Assembly (NCBI GenBank): GCA_036873135.1
Contig: JAPTYO010000008.1
Location: 37,394,819-37,458,818 of the forward strand
DNA length: 64,000 nucleotides
From: Clarkia xantiana subsp. parviflora
Taxonomy: Eukaryota; Streptophyta; Magnoliopsida; Myrtales; Onagraceae
Reading direction: 5' to 3'
Position numbers and translations under genes: made by a program. Shown one piece after another: positions 35,163-47,223 of the stretch. The notes under the pieces are model-generated. The model had not been told where the DNA came from. It made no database searches and saw nothing but the letters and a program-made list of their open reading frames with translations. Each line of letters opens with the position of its first letter. Position 1 is the stretch's first letter.

Positions 35163-36009
35163 CATTTAGGGATGTTCCGTTCTATCTCTATTGCGCAGGT
35201 CCTGGTTGAGATCAAGTTGAGGAGGTCTAGTTTGGAGGTGGAAGCCTCTAACTCTAAGGCAAGAAAGAGAGGTTGCTGTTGGGGACGTAGCTGATGATAC
35301 TCCTATTGCACCGGAGAATAAGGAGGCCTCGGATGATGGCAGCGAGACTTTGTCTCCTCGCCCCGTCTCCCCCTCGAGGGTTGTAACCTCCTATGATAGG
35401 CCTCCAGTGGTTGGTATATGGTGATGTTCCCCCCTTGTATATGTGTATTTTTCATACTCCTGTCGTGTCTTACATTTGTCTTTCCATGTATGATCAAGTT
35501 GCATTTGACCTTTCCTGAGGATCTCCTCCACCCCATCTTTGGTGGTGTTAGGGGTAATGCTTGGATATTGTGGGTCGCATTAGCGAGCGTGCGTAGCGAG
35601 CGAATATTATCGTTGAATGGGTTGTTGTTGACCATTCTTCGCGCTGTTAGGACTTCCACCCCTTCACAAGTTCCTGTCGGAGAGGATGATCCCCCCCTTG
35701 TGAAGGGTGGTTGAGATGATATTGTCTGTTGGTGCTTTTATTGTTGCAACCTTGCGTTTTTCTCTTGCTTTTTTTGGAAACGTCCTTGCTTTATAGCTAG
35801 ATACTCGTGTTTTCTTTTCGTTGTTGTCGTACTCTTTTCCTTGATGTGTTTGTATGTTTGGATGGCTTGATGTGCTTTTAGCACGCCTTTTGTTATTGGT
35901 ATGGTACTCTATTAGGATGACCTATCTTTTTCAGGGCTTACGTTCCTTATATTGTATGCTGGGGGTTCTTTGTGTTGATAGGTTTGTCATGTGGATCTTA
36001 TGTCCCCTA

Positions 36010-37561
36010 TATTGTCCTTTTCGGTTGGAAGGGAGACCCTGCGGGTCTTATGTCCCTTTTCGGTTGGAAGGGTTGTCCTTATATATCTTCTTCTTTTTTA
36101 TATGTTGGGGTTGTCCTGTAGATCTTCCCCCTATCATACTTAGAGTTGTCTTTTTGGATCTTCCCCTTTTCGGTTGTAAGGGTGGCCCTGTGGGTCTTAT
36201 GTCCCTTTTCGGTTGGAAGGGTTGTCCTTATAGATCTTCCTCTTTTTTTGTATGTAGGGGTTGTCCTGTAGATCCTCCCCCTATCATACTTAGAGTTGTC
36301 TTTTTAGATCTTCCCCTTTTCGGTTGTAAGGGTGGCCCTGTGGGTCTTACGTCTCTTTTCGGTTGGAAGGGTTGTCCTTATAGATCTTCCTCTTTTTTTT
36401 GTATGTAGGGGTTGTCCTGTGGATCCTCCCCCTGTCATACTTAAAGTTGTCTTTTTGGATCATCCCCTTTTCAGTTGGAAGGGTGGCCCTGTGTGTCTTA
36501 CGTCCCTTTTCGGTTGTAAGGGTTGTCCTTATAGATCTTCATCTTTTCATATGTAAGGGTTGTCGATCGCCTTATCATATTTCAGAGTTGTCTTTTTGGA
36601 TCTTCCCCTTTTCGGTTGGTAGGGTGGCCCTATGGGTCTTATGTCCCTTTTCGGTTGTAAGGGTTGTCCTTATAGATCTTTCTCTTTCCATATGTAAGGT
36701 TTGTCGATCGCCTTATCATATTTCAGAGTTGTCTTTTTGGATCTTCCCCTTTTCGTTTGGAAGGGTGTCCCTATGGGTCTTATGTCCCTTTTCGGTTGTA
36801 AGGGTTGCCCTTATAGATCTTCCTCTTTCCATATGTAAGGGTTGTTGATCGCCTTATCATATTTCAGAGTTGTATTTTTGGATCTTCCCCTTTTCGGTTG
36901 GAATGGCGGCCCTATGGGTCTTATGTCCCTTTTCGGTTGTAAGGGTTGTCCTTTTAGATCTTCCTCTTTTCATATGTAAGGGTTGTCGATCACCTTATCA
37001 TATTTCAGAGTTGTCTTTTTGGATCTTCCCCTTTTCGGTTGGAAGGGTGGCCCTATGGGTCTTATATACCTTTTCGGTTGTAAGGGTTGTCCTTATAAAT
37101 CTTCCTCTTTCCATATGTAAGGGTTGTTGATCGCCTTATCATATTTCAGAGTTGTCTTTTTGGATCTTCCCATTTTTGGTTGGAAGGGTGGCCTTATGGG
37201 TCTTATGTCCATTTTTGGTTATAAGGGTTGTCCTTATAGATCTTCCTCTTTTCATTTGTAAGGGTTGTCGATCGCCTTATCATATTTCAGAGTTGTCTTT
37301 TTGGATCTTCTCCTTTTTCGGTTGGAAGGGTGGCCCTATGGGTCTTATGTCCCTTTTCGGGTTTAAGGGTTGTCCTTATAGATCTTCCTCTTTCCATATG
37401 TAAGGGTTGTCGATCGTCTTGTCATATTTCAGAGTTGTCTTTTTGGATCTTCCCATTTTCGGCTGGAAGGGTGGCCCTATGGGTCTTATGTCCCTTTTCG
37501 GTTGTAAGGGTTGTCCTTATAGATCTTCCTCTTTCCATATGTAAGGGTTGTTGATCGCCTT
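36010..37561. repeat. Tandem array, 141-150-bp unit, about ten copies
   Basis: Each unit has 'ttgtctttttggatcttcccc', 'ttcggttggaagggtggccc', 'gtcccttttcggttgtaagg' and, in later copies, 'ttgtcgatcgccttatcata'. The first units (36150-36450) are a ~150-bp variant; from about 36590 the period is 141 bp. As 141 is a multiple of three, frames stay open across units with a 47-residue repeat rich in Phe/Val/Leu, which is not taken as coding. The copia complex begins inside the last unit. Confidence 0.95.
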
Positions 37562-38127
37562 TGTTGGATTACGGGGACGTAATACTACAGAATGCTAAAC
37601 GTGTACATGCAAGTAATCTAACTACGTAGCGGAATAGTACACATGCCTTTTAGCTTCCTGCCCAAGAACGTCGTGGAGGGAGTTCTGATCCTCCGGTCGG
37701 AACCACGTACAAGTTCTTCGTAAGAAGAAGTCATACGCGGTGTAAGCTCCACAACAAAGCCTCTGATCGATTCTTCAACGGGGACAGAACCTCGGACTAA
37801 GATGTGCCGAAAATCTCAACTAAGGGGGTGAGAGGGTTTCTCTCAAGTTCCTCAATGGAGGTACTTCTTATTATGAATGATGTATAAACCCCTTAGGTGA
37901 ATCCCCTATATACAAGATTGGTGGAGTGGGCAAAAGTCAACTCCAGCCAATGTGGGACTAGTTTCGTCGAACCATTGCTATTAAGGTGGAGGCCCAATTT
38001 TGGGCCTCCCTTGTCAATTAGGGATTGAGTTTGGCCCAATTACCCTAATGTGACAATTACCTAATTAACTTAGGTAATTTCATTAGCATTAACACCAATT
38101 ACGGCGCCACGTCACCATATGCTAACA
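37562..38127 (-). repeat. Copia LTR A, minus orientation
   Basis: 566 bp, TGTTGGATTACGG...ATGCTAACA on plus, so the LTR reads minus. It is followed by the complement of a polypurine tract (gctcccactcgcc). Preceding bases GCCTT would be one target duplication copy; the partner was not found in the window. Confidence 0.9.
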
Positions 38128-39256
38128 GCTCCCACTCGCCGGAATGGGAGGGTGCCTGTTAATATGTAGTTATCCAATAGAATCAATCTCAGTCTTCAGT
38201 CTTTGTCTCCCTCTCCGAATAGTTCATACGAGGTTTGCTGTGCGACCGGCGGATACGACGGGCATCATGCTACTCATCTGTTAGGAGTATTGTAGCGTCC
38301 GCAGAACGTTGATTCCCTTTCATAAATCAATCATGTTAAAATAAAACATGTACCGCACTGTATCCTTGGTAACTAATAATTCTCCAATTTCCCAGTTTTC
38401 CACATAATAATACTTCTCCAGGGCATCTGTTACAAGTGTTCACAACCTTCAACTAATATCCGGTTGGCGGCCACCTAGTGAACACAATAGTCGGTGAATT
38501 ATAGATGAGCTTGACCACCCCCGTCGCTTATACCCTTAGTCTAACTCAACTGGTTTCCAAGACGTGGTCACTTGGCCGTTTTCTTTGGCTCTACGCTCGT
38601 ACGCCGGGAAGCGAACATTGAACTAGACCTTAGGTATAAGTTCTGAGTCCGAGAGGATACTTTGGATGCCTCTTCTTAAGACATCCGGGATCAATCACAC
38701 GCTCAAGGTGAAGAAGTATGCACCCTTTGAATCACTAGGATTCTAGCTAGCACAACCGAGCATGACCCCGTGGTCGAACATGGCACGCGCAGTATGAAGC
38801 ACGCGTCGATAACACACCTGGACTAGCCATGATTGGGATATGTCAATCATGATATCGCAGAATATTTCATCTGGCCCTGAATGTGATTTTAATGATGGAC
38901 CGGGTCCAACACGGCGATGTACAAAACGAAGATTAAGTCATGCATTAAGCGTGACAAGGTTATCGTTTCGGTTAACTAGGTTTATCTCCCTGGTTCTTAG
39001 CCAATCTTGTTGTGGTAGAGGTCCCCCTCTCCTTACAAGATGACCGTGCCTGTGTGACAAGGCATGGTTCACATTCGACATAATTTTGGTGGAAGAGTTT
39101 TACCTCTTCCTACGACTTAGTTTATAGACCGTAAAATCCGATGTAATATTTCATTATGACGTCGATAGATCATATACTCAGTTTGCAATTCTTTTATTTA
39201 GTCGAAATAGTATTATTTCAAATGTCAAAATGTTATCACTTATACAAGTCACTTAT

Positions 39257-40646
39257 TTAAGCCCTACGTAGTCCAAGCAGTTTTACGTGATTTTCGAAAA
39301 TCTCTCTACGTAATGGCTTAGTTAATGGATCTGTAACCATTTCATCCGTGGACAAGTATTCTAAAGCGATTATGTTGTCTTCCAGAACAAATTTAGCATA
39401 ATTGTATTTCACATCAATGTGTTTGGTCCTACTATGGTACTTTGGATTCTTAACTGCTGCAATGGCTGCCTGACTGTCGGAGTATACCTTGACGGGATTA
39501 CTCTCTTTGCCAGTCCCAATCAATGCAGTAAGAATCCTTTTCAGCCAGATTGCTTCTTGTGCGTTTTTAGAAAGGGCTACGAATTCTGATTCCATAGTGG
39601 AAAGCGCGACACATGATTGCTTCTTGCTTACCCATGATATGGCAGCATCAGCAAGGAGGAAACTCTCCCTGTGGTGGACTTACGATTGTCCGGATCGCCA
39701 CCGTGGTCGGCGTCACTATAACCAGTCAATTCGATTTGCCTGCCCTTATAGCACAGAACATAGTCGGCAATACCTTTCAGATACCTTATAATTCGTTTTA
39801 CGGCCTTTAGATGTTGATAACTAGGATCTGATTGGAATCTTGCTACTAGGCCCATAGCGTAACAGATATCTGGCCGAGTACATAGCATGGCGTACATAAG
39901 AATTCCTGCCGTGCTTAGGTACTCTACCCCCTTCATCTGTTCACGCTTCTGCTGGTTTTTCGGTCCATCACGCTTTGACAGCGCGCACCTGAACACAACC
40001 GGCGTATCCACGGGTTTAGCATCGAGCATCCTGAATCTTTTCAACAGTTTGTTGATAAAAGATTCTTGAGACTGACACAATGTCCGGGCGGCACGATCTT
40101 GAGCAATCTTAATGCCTAAGATGTACGTGGCCTCTCCCATGTCTTTCATCTCAAATGCTAACGCTAACCAGAACTTTGATTTGTTCATGAAACTCATGTC
40201 GTTCGCAGTAATGAGTATGTCATCTACGTATAGTGTTATGATGACATACTTAGACCCAGAGGTCTTAGTGTATACGCAAGGATCCTCGTGAAGATTCACA
40301 AATCCGTTTCCAACGATTTCCTCGTGGAATCTGCGATACCATTGCCGAGACGACTGTTTAAGACCGTAAATAAACCTTTGGAGTTTGCAAACTTTACGTT
40401 CTTTACCAGGAGTAATAAAACTCTCTGGCTGCTCCATATAGATCTCTTCCTCCAGGTTTACGTGGAGAGGTGTGGTCTTAATATCCATTTAATGCATGCT
40501 CGAGATCGAGGCTTGCATTCATGGGTAAGGGCGGCCCTAACTGTGGTGTAACGCACAGTTGGTGAGTTTGTTTCATCAAAGTCCATTCCGTGAATTTGGG
40601 TATATCCATTCGCAATCATTTGAGTTTTGAACCACTTAATTTCCAT
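39257..40646 (-). pseudogene. pol: Copia-A reverse transcriptase and RNase H, frameshifted
   Basis: RT runs 40488-39628 with YGLKQSSRQWYRRF, the active site YVDDILITAND and LCTRPDICYAMGLV. A short loss near 39660, compared with Copia-C, shifts RNase H into the frame 39595-39257 (MESEFVALSKNAQEAIWL, DSQAAIAAVKNPK, ADPLTKPL-like end). N-terminal RT residues lie in another frame (40646-40458, GYTQIHGMDFDET). It belongs to Ty1/copia by domain order and motifs. Confidence 0.9.
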
Positions 40647-40649
40647 CAG

Positions 40650-42630
40650 TAGTGAATTCTAAAATTTCACTTTCTAGATCTGCGGTTAGCAGATCAATCA
40701 ACTAAGGACCATAACCGAATTTGTTCTTATTTAGGCATATTTCATCCTCCATTGTTTTCCTCCATTCCCTCGTTTTGAGGTCCTTTCCTTGCTTTGCTGA
40801 ACCGTCACTGATTCGAGAACGAATGTTAAGATGCTTAACACATCTTATTCGATGGGACACTTCTCAAGAGAAGTTCGTTGCCTTTGACTATGTCTAGGCT
40901 CGTTAATCCCATCTCTAGTCTGATTGTTACTCCCACTCAGAATAATGCTTCTTATCGGAGCATCACTCACACTGGGAAGAATGGCAGTGCTTGAACTCTG
41001 ATCAACAAATTTTTCAGGATGACCTTTCGATCTCGGAATTTTACCTCCGAGATGTATTCCTTGATTACTAGGATCAGGAACCAAGTTGGTCGTCTTTCCC
41101 TCCCACTAGGAATAATGGGCAGTTGTATTAATTCAGCGTTCTTGATTGTCAGGTCTGACTTGATTCGCATTTGTATTTAGTGATGATTAAATGTGATGGG
41201 GAGTAAACCCTCTCACTGGATTTATTATGAAGACTTTTGTATCATCATATACCATATCAATCAATAATGCTGTATCAATTCTCTCACTCGAAGTAAGTGG
41301 GACCTGATAATCTCCGTTAACCATTCATTGATTCGATCAGTACTATGTCTGTTCGTCCCGCAAAACATTGGAAATTTATCCTCAAATCTTTATTATATGT
41401 CATGTTTGAACACAATACCATCAATCTTAGCTAATTTTAAACTTGTATTCTTTTAAGAGTAGACCGTACTCTTAATAAATACTTGTTTAATGCGCAAATT
41501 AATGCTGCTAATGATAAGGTTTTACCCGTATCATCCTTTTAGCTTTTATGGTGATGTGTCAACCGATTTTATTGGAACACAGAATTATACTAATGTGAAT
41601 CAAATTAATTTTATCCCGATGAGTAATTAATGTTGAACTTCATCATTATGTAACTTTGAACTATGTTGCTTGAAGTATTTGATAAAATGATTGCTTTAGC
41701 CAAACTTTTCGTTCAAGGCTTAAAGTGGGAGAGACATTTTACCGAGTTCTTCCTTTCGTTTGTTTAACTCACCCAGAGACTTATTCACTCCAAGAGCTAT
41801 GCATTTAAGCGTTCGCTTTAATGACATAGTTGATGTTCTTACTAGATTGTTTTAGCTTTGAAGCATACTTATAATCTTAGTAGTTGTCAATGAGTTATAT
41901 TCAAAGGATTACAAACGAAAATTTATCATTCATTAAAATACTTCAGCATTAAAATCGGACTTTAAAACGATGTGTCCCGTCTCTCGAGGTGACTTGCGCC
42001 ACGAGCATACCAGGTTTAAACCATGGTTACGAAATCGTTTTAGTCTTCAAATTTTAAAATCGGTTTTTATCATGCATATTATTTCGGGATTTTTATCATT
42101 TTAATGGAGTACTTAACAAATAAGGGTGTAATTTTCTGGTCGGTCTCTTTTGGAACTATGCAATCGATGGATGATTGATTAGGTGAGTGAATGTTCTTTG
42201 GTTCAACCGTTTTATTGGAAGAATCTCAAATTAGTTGTTCGTTTCGGATCGGTCCCGTTTAACTGGGCCGATTAATTTTGATAAGTAGACCATATCATGG
42301 TGCGAATGGTTACTACTTTACTCAATAATTCCGAATCATACTTAACTAATGTCAAACATTTATTGATAGTAAGAGAATTCATAGGCATTGGTACGGAAAT
42401 GAGATACAGAATAAAGCTCTTAGAGGTGAAGGAAAATAAAGTTGAAAAGGAAAACTCCAGCCATCTTCACCAAGTACCCCTGAAAGGAATTCACAAGTGA
42501 ATCATATCAGTAGACTTAGTGATATAAAACGTTTAACGGTTTCATATATGTGGCAAACGAGACGTACCTTTTACGGTACGAAATCAGTAGCATTTGTCAT
42601 ACTACGAATCTCGTTTGAGGACCAAGTTGA
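40650..42630 (-). other. Copia-A spacer between gag and RT, no integrase or protease recognised
   Basis: This 2 kb should hold protease and integrase but shows no GAG-pre-integrase, HHCC or DDE-type core in any frame. Short similar phrases such as 'ttactcccact' plus 'aataatg' recur. Copia-C has a homologous spacer at 61020-62330, so the loss predates the two copies. Confidence 0.6.
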
Positions 42631-43200
42631 TCATGTTTCCTCTGCTATTTCCTTTATCCTCTTGCGATAGTGCACCGGGGAATATGTCAGTCTCTTTTGG
42701 TTGCTTTCCGTGAATAAGTACATAGAGTACTTAATTGCCATTATTAAGTATTCTAGTCCAAAATCATCAGCAAACCATGACATAGGATACCCCTGTGCGA
42801 TATTGATTATCTTTCTCCAATTGGACCTTTCGATCCTCTGGTTAGACACGGGTTTTACGCTGGTGTCGTTTGAAAGTAAGTCATCATACTCCATTATTAC
42901 CTGTCTTGCTTCGGCTGCCTTTCCACTTCCGAAACGGAGTTTAAGGGCAGCCCAAAGCTGAGCATCTGAATAATTGAGTGTGAAGTCCTCCGCAACCTCT
43001 TTATCCAAGGCTGCCAATATCACATCGCATGCTTTTCATCTCCCAAACCTATATTCCCAATTCTGGGAATTAGGTTGCTGTCCGGCGGTACAAACATCTT
43101 GTTTCTTATAGGCATGATACACATATGTTTGTCACATGCTATAAGACGTTCTCTCACCATCTCACTCCATGCCTCGTATTCCATACCATCCAGATTGCAC
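42631..43200 (-). pseudogene. gag: Copia-A gag fragment
   Basis: Read on minus from the Gypsy-3 junction, MEYEAWSEMVRERLIACDKH is a typical copia Gag start. A one-base shift near 43025 follows, then VILAALDKEVAEDFTLNYSD and LWAALKLRFGSGKAAEA down to 42631. The Gypsy-3 insertion at 43203 separates it from its leader at 54244. Confidence 0.8.
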
Positions 43201-43202
43201 GG

Positions 43203-44015
43203 TGTTGCGTCCTGGTTGAACTGGGTCGGATGGACGCGTCTGTCTGATTGGGTTGTTCGGGTTTTTGGGCTGACACCCTTCGCCTGGAAGAGGTATTCGC
43301 CCAATGCCGATGACGAGTGTTCGGTTTTAATGCTGTGTCTCAGGAAATGTCTGTGTCTCAGGAAAAGTCTGTGTCTTAGGAAATGTCTGTGTCTCAGGAA
43401 AAGTCTGTGTCTCAGGAAATGTCTGTGTCTCAGGAAAAGTCTGTGTCTCAGGAAACGGCTGTCTGGGCACAAGTCTTAGCGTCTGGGCACATCTTACTCC
43501 TATTTCTCTTCCACACCTTAGCTGCGGGGCCCGTTCCTGCACAAAGGACCAGTACTAGCACGGAGAGGGGGGGGGGGGTGGTGCTAGTGGAGCCCTCTCC
43601 GATGCTTAAGTCACAATTGGGCTAAAGAGAGAAAAATAACTCTAGAGAGAGAAAATATTTCTAGAGAGAAGTCAGAGCTCAAAATGCCAAAGTTGGGCAA
43701 ATTAGAGGATGTGTCAAAATGGGTGGCCAAGGCCTCCTATTTATAGGCTACCTTGGGACCGGACCCGGTTTTGAAGCGGTTTGATGACGGTTCAAAAGCA
43801 AGCGGTAACCGTCATCAATATTGGCAATGCGCGAACTCGACTTCCCTATGCGTAACGGTAATCGCGTAATACCCAAAGAGCAATCCGGACGCGCGTACCG
43901 CGCTTCCGGACCGTTTTGACCTTTAGGAGGCGTTTTCTAAGCCGTGATGTAATTTTTGACGTGTTTACGAGGTCCGAAATATAAATACGAACCCGAATTG
44001 GACACATATCCATCA
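43203..44015 (-). repeat. Gypsy-3 3' LTR
   Basis: 813 bp, TGTTGCGTCC...CCATCA on plus. It holds seven ~18-bp units 'gtctgtgtctcaggaaaa' (43330-43455) and a TATAAATAG box on the minus strand at about 43738. The complement of its polypurine tract (cttgcccccgagtca) is at 44016-44030. Confidence 0.95.
43330..43455. repeat. 18-bp tandem repeat in the Gypsy-3 LTR
   Basis: Seven units alternating 'caggaaatgtctgtgtct' and 'caggaaaagtctgtgtct'. The same array is at 53557-53682 in the other LTR, with the same variant order. Confidence 0.95.
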
Positions 44016-44030
44016 CTTGCCCCCGAGTCA

Positions 44031-45400
44031 AGTAACGGTTAAAAACCTTTCTTGACTCTATTTTAAGTTAGGGTACATGTCCAATTTGAGCTTGACGCTA
44101 ACCTTCCGGTTTTGATTGTTGGTTGAACGTAGAAGTCTTGATTTCATCCGCCCTTTGATTTTTTGACCGGGTGACTTTATTTCCTGTCATCGCGGTTAGT
44201 GCAATAGAGATAACTATAATAACAGATATTTGAGATATTTAAGGAAAAATTTAGGTCAGATTATTATTAACCGTGAGATAAAGATGGACTGGTCAATCAT
44301 CTAAGGAATAAAAAACAATTTTTATTTATTTTATATATTTAATTGCTAGCTAATTTGTAAATAATTTATCTTATGTTCGGCCAAAATAATAATAATAACT
44401 TATTTTCTATTAATTAATTACTTGTTTATTAGTAGCACTTTTTTTTTGTTTCAAATATATTCTTCTACTACTAAATAACTATAATTACTATATCATAAAA
44501 TACATAATAAATGATAAACTATATTATTATTGCTTAGAGATTAGTTATAGTTAGATACTTTTTTTTTTGGCAAAATAGAAACTATTTCTCCAAACCAAAG
44601 TTATAAATGCCGTATAATATTTGTGAAAATTAATAAAATTATCAACTTAAATTCAACTAATTTTAAATATTTGATAAGAAAAAAAAAATGGTGTAATATA
44701 CACATATCAAATGGTAGGAATAAAACGAACTAATATTTAAACGTTATTTACAATTTTCTAACTAGATGAAAATCATCACATATTATATTTAGCAGTGGTA
44801 CCTGTCCAAACTAATATTTAGTAACTAAAACTTTCGATTATCGCCATGTGTTTAGCTAATACATACATGTTTCACTTTGCTTTGGACACAAATTGGTTGT
44901 GATTAGCAACTAAATATTAGTTCATCACTAAATAGTTTCACGAATATATAATTTGTGACTAAATTCATATTTAGCTACTAAAAGATTAAATTTTAGTGAC
45001 TAACTATATTATGGTCACAAAATATTCATCACTAAAAATATGTTTTTTTGTAGTGTAACTTGCAAACATGATTACCGCTAGAGATATAAGCGATTAGTAA
45101 TATGTCATGCGGACATGCTAATTATCAATATGCATGTACGAGTAATGGTTATGGCAAGAACGTAATTACGTGATGCTAGAAATATAATCCATATACCCTA
45201 AAATGACTTAGCGATTAATAAATCATGAATCATGCGATATGCAAACATAAATGTAAAATGATAGACTTGATACGCGTAGCATTAAAATAATCATGCGAGT
45301 AGAGATAAATACTTAGAAGAGGGTGGAGTATACCATAAGCACTTAGGCGTGGGTGTAGATGAATTACTCATTTGATCCTTATCATTAAGGAATCTTTTAG
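44031..45400. other. AT-rich part of Gypsy-3; possible CACTA transposon end
   Basis: No gene seen. At 45040-45055 'tgtttttttgtagtg' is the complement of CACTACAAAAAAACA, the classic end of plant CACTA elements, and 44810-45040 has repeated 'agtgactaa'/'tcactaaa' subterminal motifs. The opposite terminus was not found. Confidence 0.4.
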
Positions 45401-46304
45401 GATATGTGATTACACTAATCCCCAATCATTCTTTCAACTTTTTAGGAATCCATTCTTCATCCTTCTTTGCAGGTAATTGCTCCATCATTTCTAGAAACTA
45501 TTTGCTTGTTCATAGTTTCTTCAATGCTGTAAACTTTAGGTGCATTCCGAAAGTTACGTGTTTGATTCTTGGCTTGTTTTCAGAAATTGACACCACCAAT
45601 CGACTCAGAACACCGCGAGGATTACGGCGCCGCCTTCAGAATCGCCATCCGACGCCGGACGCGCCCTCGCGCGCCGTCACGTGTGCGTTGTCCTGCCGGC
45701 GCGTGTAACCCACGCGCCGCCTTCCCGTGCTCTGTTCGCCGCGGTTTTTACCTTTCTGAAATCGTCTCGACGAGTGGAGTCCATTGTGATACTTTTCGTC
45801 ACATTTTGAGGTAGTCTGAAAACTCGATTTTACAGAACAGCTTCGTCTTGATTTTTGGATGTTGCCATGTTGTTGTTCCTTTGAACTATTTGTCGTTGTC
45901 GTTGCATAGAGCTGCTCATTGGTGTTCGTATGTTGAAAATTGCTGGTTGGTTGTTGTTGCTATTGTCGTTAGCTCGTGCCTTAGACAATTTTTACCTCCG
46001 TGTATAGTCGTGGTAAAATTCCCTCATTTGATATATTGCCCCCATGCCTTCGCGTAATGGCCTTTTGATCGGTAGTTGTACGTACATGGCCGTCAATGGT
46101 TGTATGTTGGTAATGATAGCTTAGGCGATGTATTGTTGAGCATCATGTATAGACTGTCGGTCATTGTCTGCAAATATGCTAAAACACTCAGAAAATATTT
46201 AAACGATATCTAATGCTTGTTACCATAGATGTTGTCGTATGAGCTTTGTCGATGAGCGTCGTAGGAATTCTTAGGAGGCATAATTACTTGGTGTATGCAA
46301 TCCA

Positions 46305-46590
46305 TCTTTGTTGACATGTATGTACGTACATGGAAACACTTAGAAAATATTATTCCCTTGTCGACATGCATCCTTGTCGACATGTATGTACGTTCATGGA
46401 AACACTTAGAAAATATTTTCTCCTTGTTGACATGCATCCTTGTCGACATGTATGTACGTACATGGAAACACTTAGAAAATATTCTTCACTTGTCGACATA
46501 CATCCTTGTCGACATGTATGTACGTACATGGAAACACTTAAAAATATTTTCTCCTTGTCGACATGCATCTTTGTCGACATGTATGAATGT
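46305..46590. repeat. ~65-bp tandem repeat, 4-5 copies, palindromic core
   Basis: Unit 'cgacatgtatgtacgtacat' then 'ggaaacacttagaaaatatt' recurs at about 46310, 46376, 46442, 46507 and a partial 46573. The core tgtacgtaca is palindromic. It lies upstream of the antisense-gene remnant. Confidence 0.9.
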
Positions 46591-47223
46591 ACACGTATGT
46601 GCGTACTTGCCCCCACACTTAGAATCTTTTCACCATCCCTCGCTATGTACGCTGTATCCATATGCTTGATGCGAACACAGGTTATATGCCAACTCCTGAT
46701 AATATGCTGACACATAGTAACATGCTGACAACTTGCAATATGCTGACTGTCATCCTGAGCAAAACACTTAGAAAATATTCCACCCTTGTAATCTTGTATG
46801 CTGCGAGTATGAGCTCGATGTTGTCATGCAAGGTTAATGTGTTGAAGAGGTTTCCCCCCTTGCGTGATGTTTGTTACTTGTTGCGCGAAGACTAACGGGT
46901 CTTGTACGTACATAGTTGTCTCACATGGAGCGTCTGTTGCATAAATGTTTGCATAAGTGTTGATGCGTGTTTACGCACTGACTGGATTGTTGGTTGCATT
47001 TTCCAGGATATCAGATCTTGCTGTCTTCTTGTCAGAATTAATCTTTCCACGGCTGTTACCATGAGCAAGTCTACTATCTCCATCCTGCGAGTAAATCTGT
47101 GTTCGGATGTCGACATGGTTTGAGCAGCTAAATAATACACCAAGTATAGATGTTGATGTCCTTTATGACTTGTATCATGTTGTAATGTAGGTTGTACTTG
47201 ATGGAAAAAGCTTGTCTTTGCAG

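Larger units (their letters stand above)
32856..37561 (-). mobile_element. Gypsy-4: 3' part of a Tat-like element, interrupted by copia DNA
   Basis: An LTR-like end ...ATCCAACA at 33258 is followed by tttgcccccgagtcaag, the complement of a polypurine tract as in Gypsy-3. Beyond it lie a decayed plus-strand antisense gene (34035 on) and tandem repeats. No gag-pol of this element is in the window; it presumably continues past the right edge, because copia DNA breaks it at 37561. The left LTR boundary (TG at 32856) is a guess. Region 33280-34030 shows no gene. Confidence 0.65.

Noticed and set aside
35854..37554. A series of hydrophobic frames that look like membrane proteins
   Set aside because: They are translations of the 141-150-bp array; each starts and stops with unit variation and lacks any initiation context.
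43075..43625. Frame with repeated LCLRKS peptides (also 53443-53837)
   Set aside because: Produced by the 18-bp repeat in the Gypsy-3 LTRs and present identically in both LTRs.
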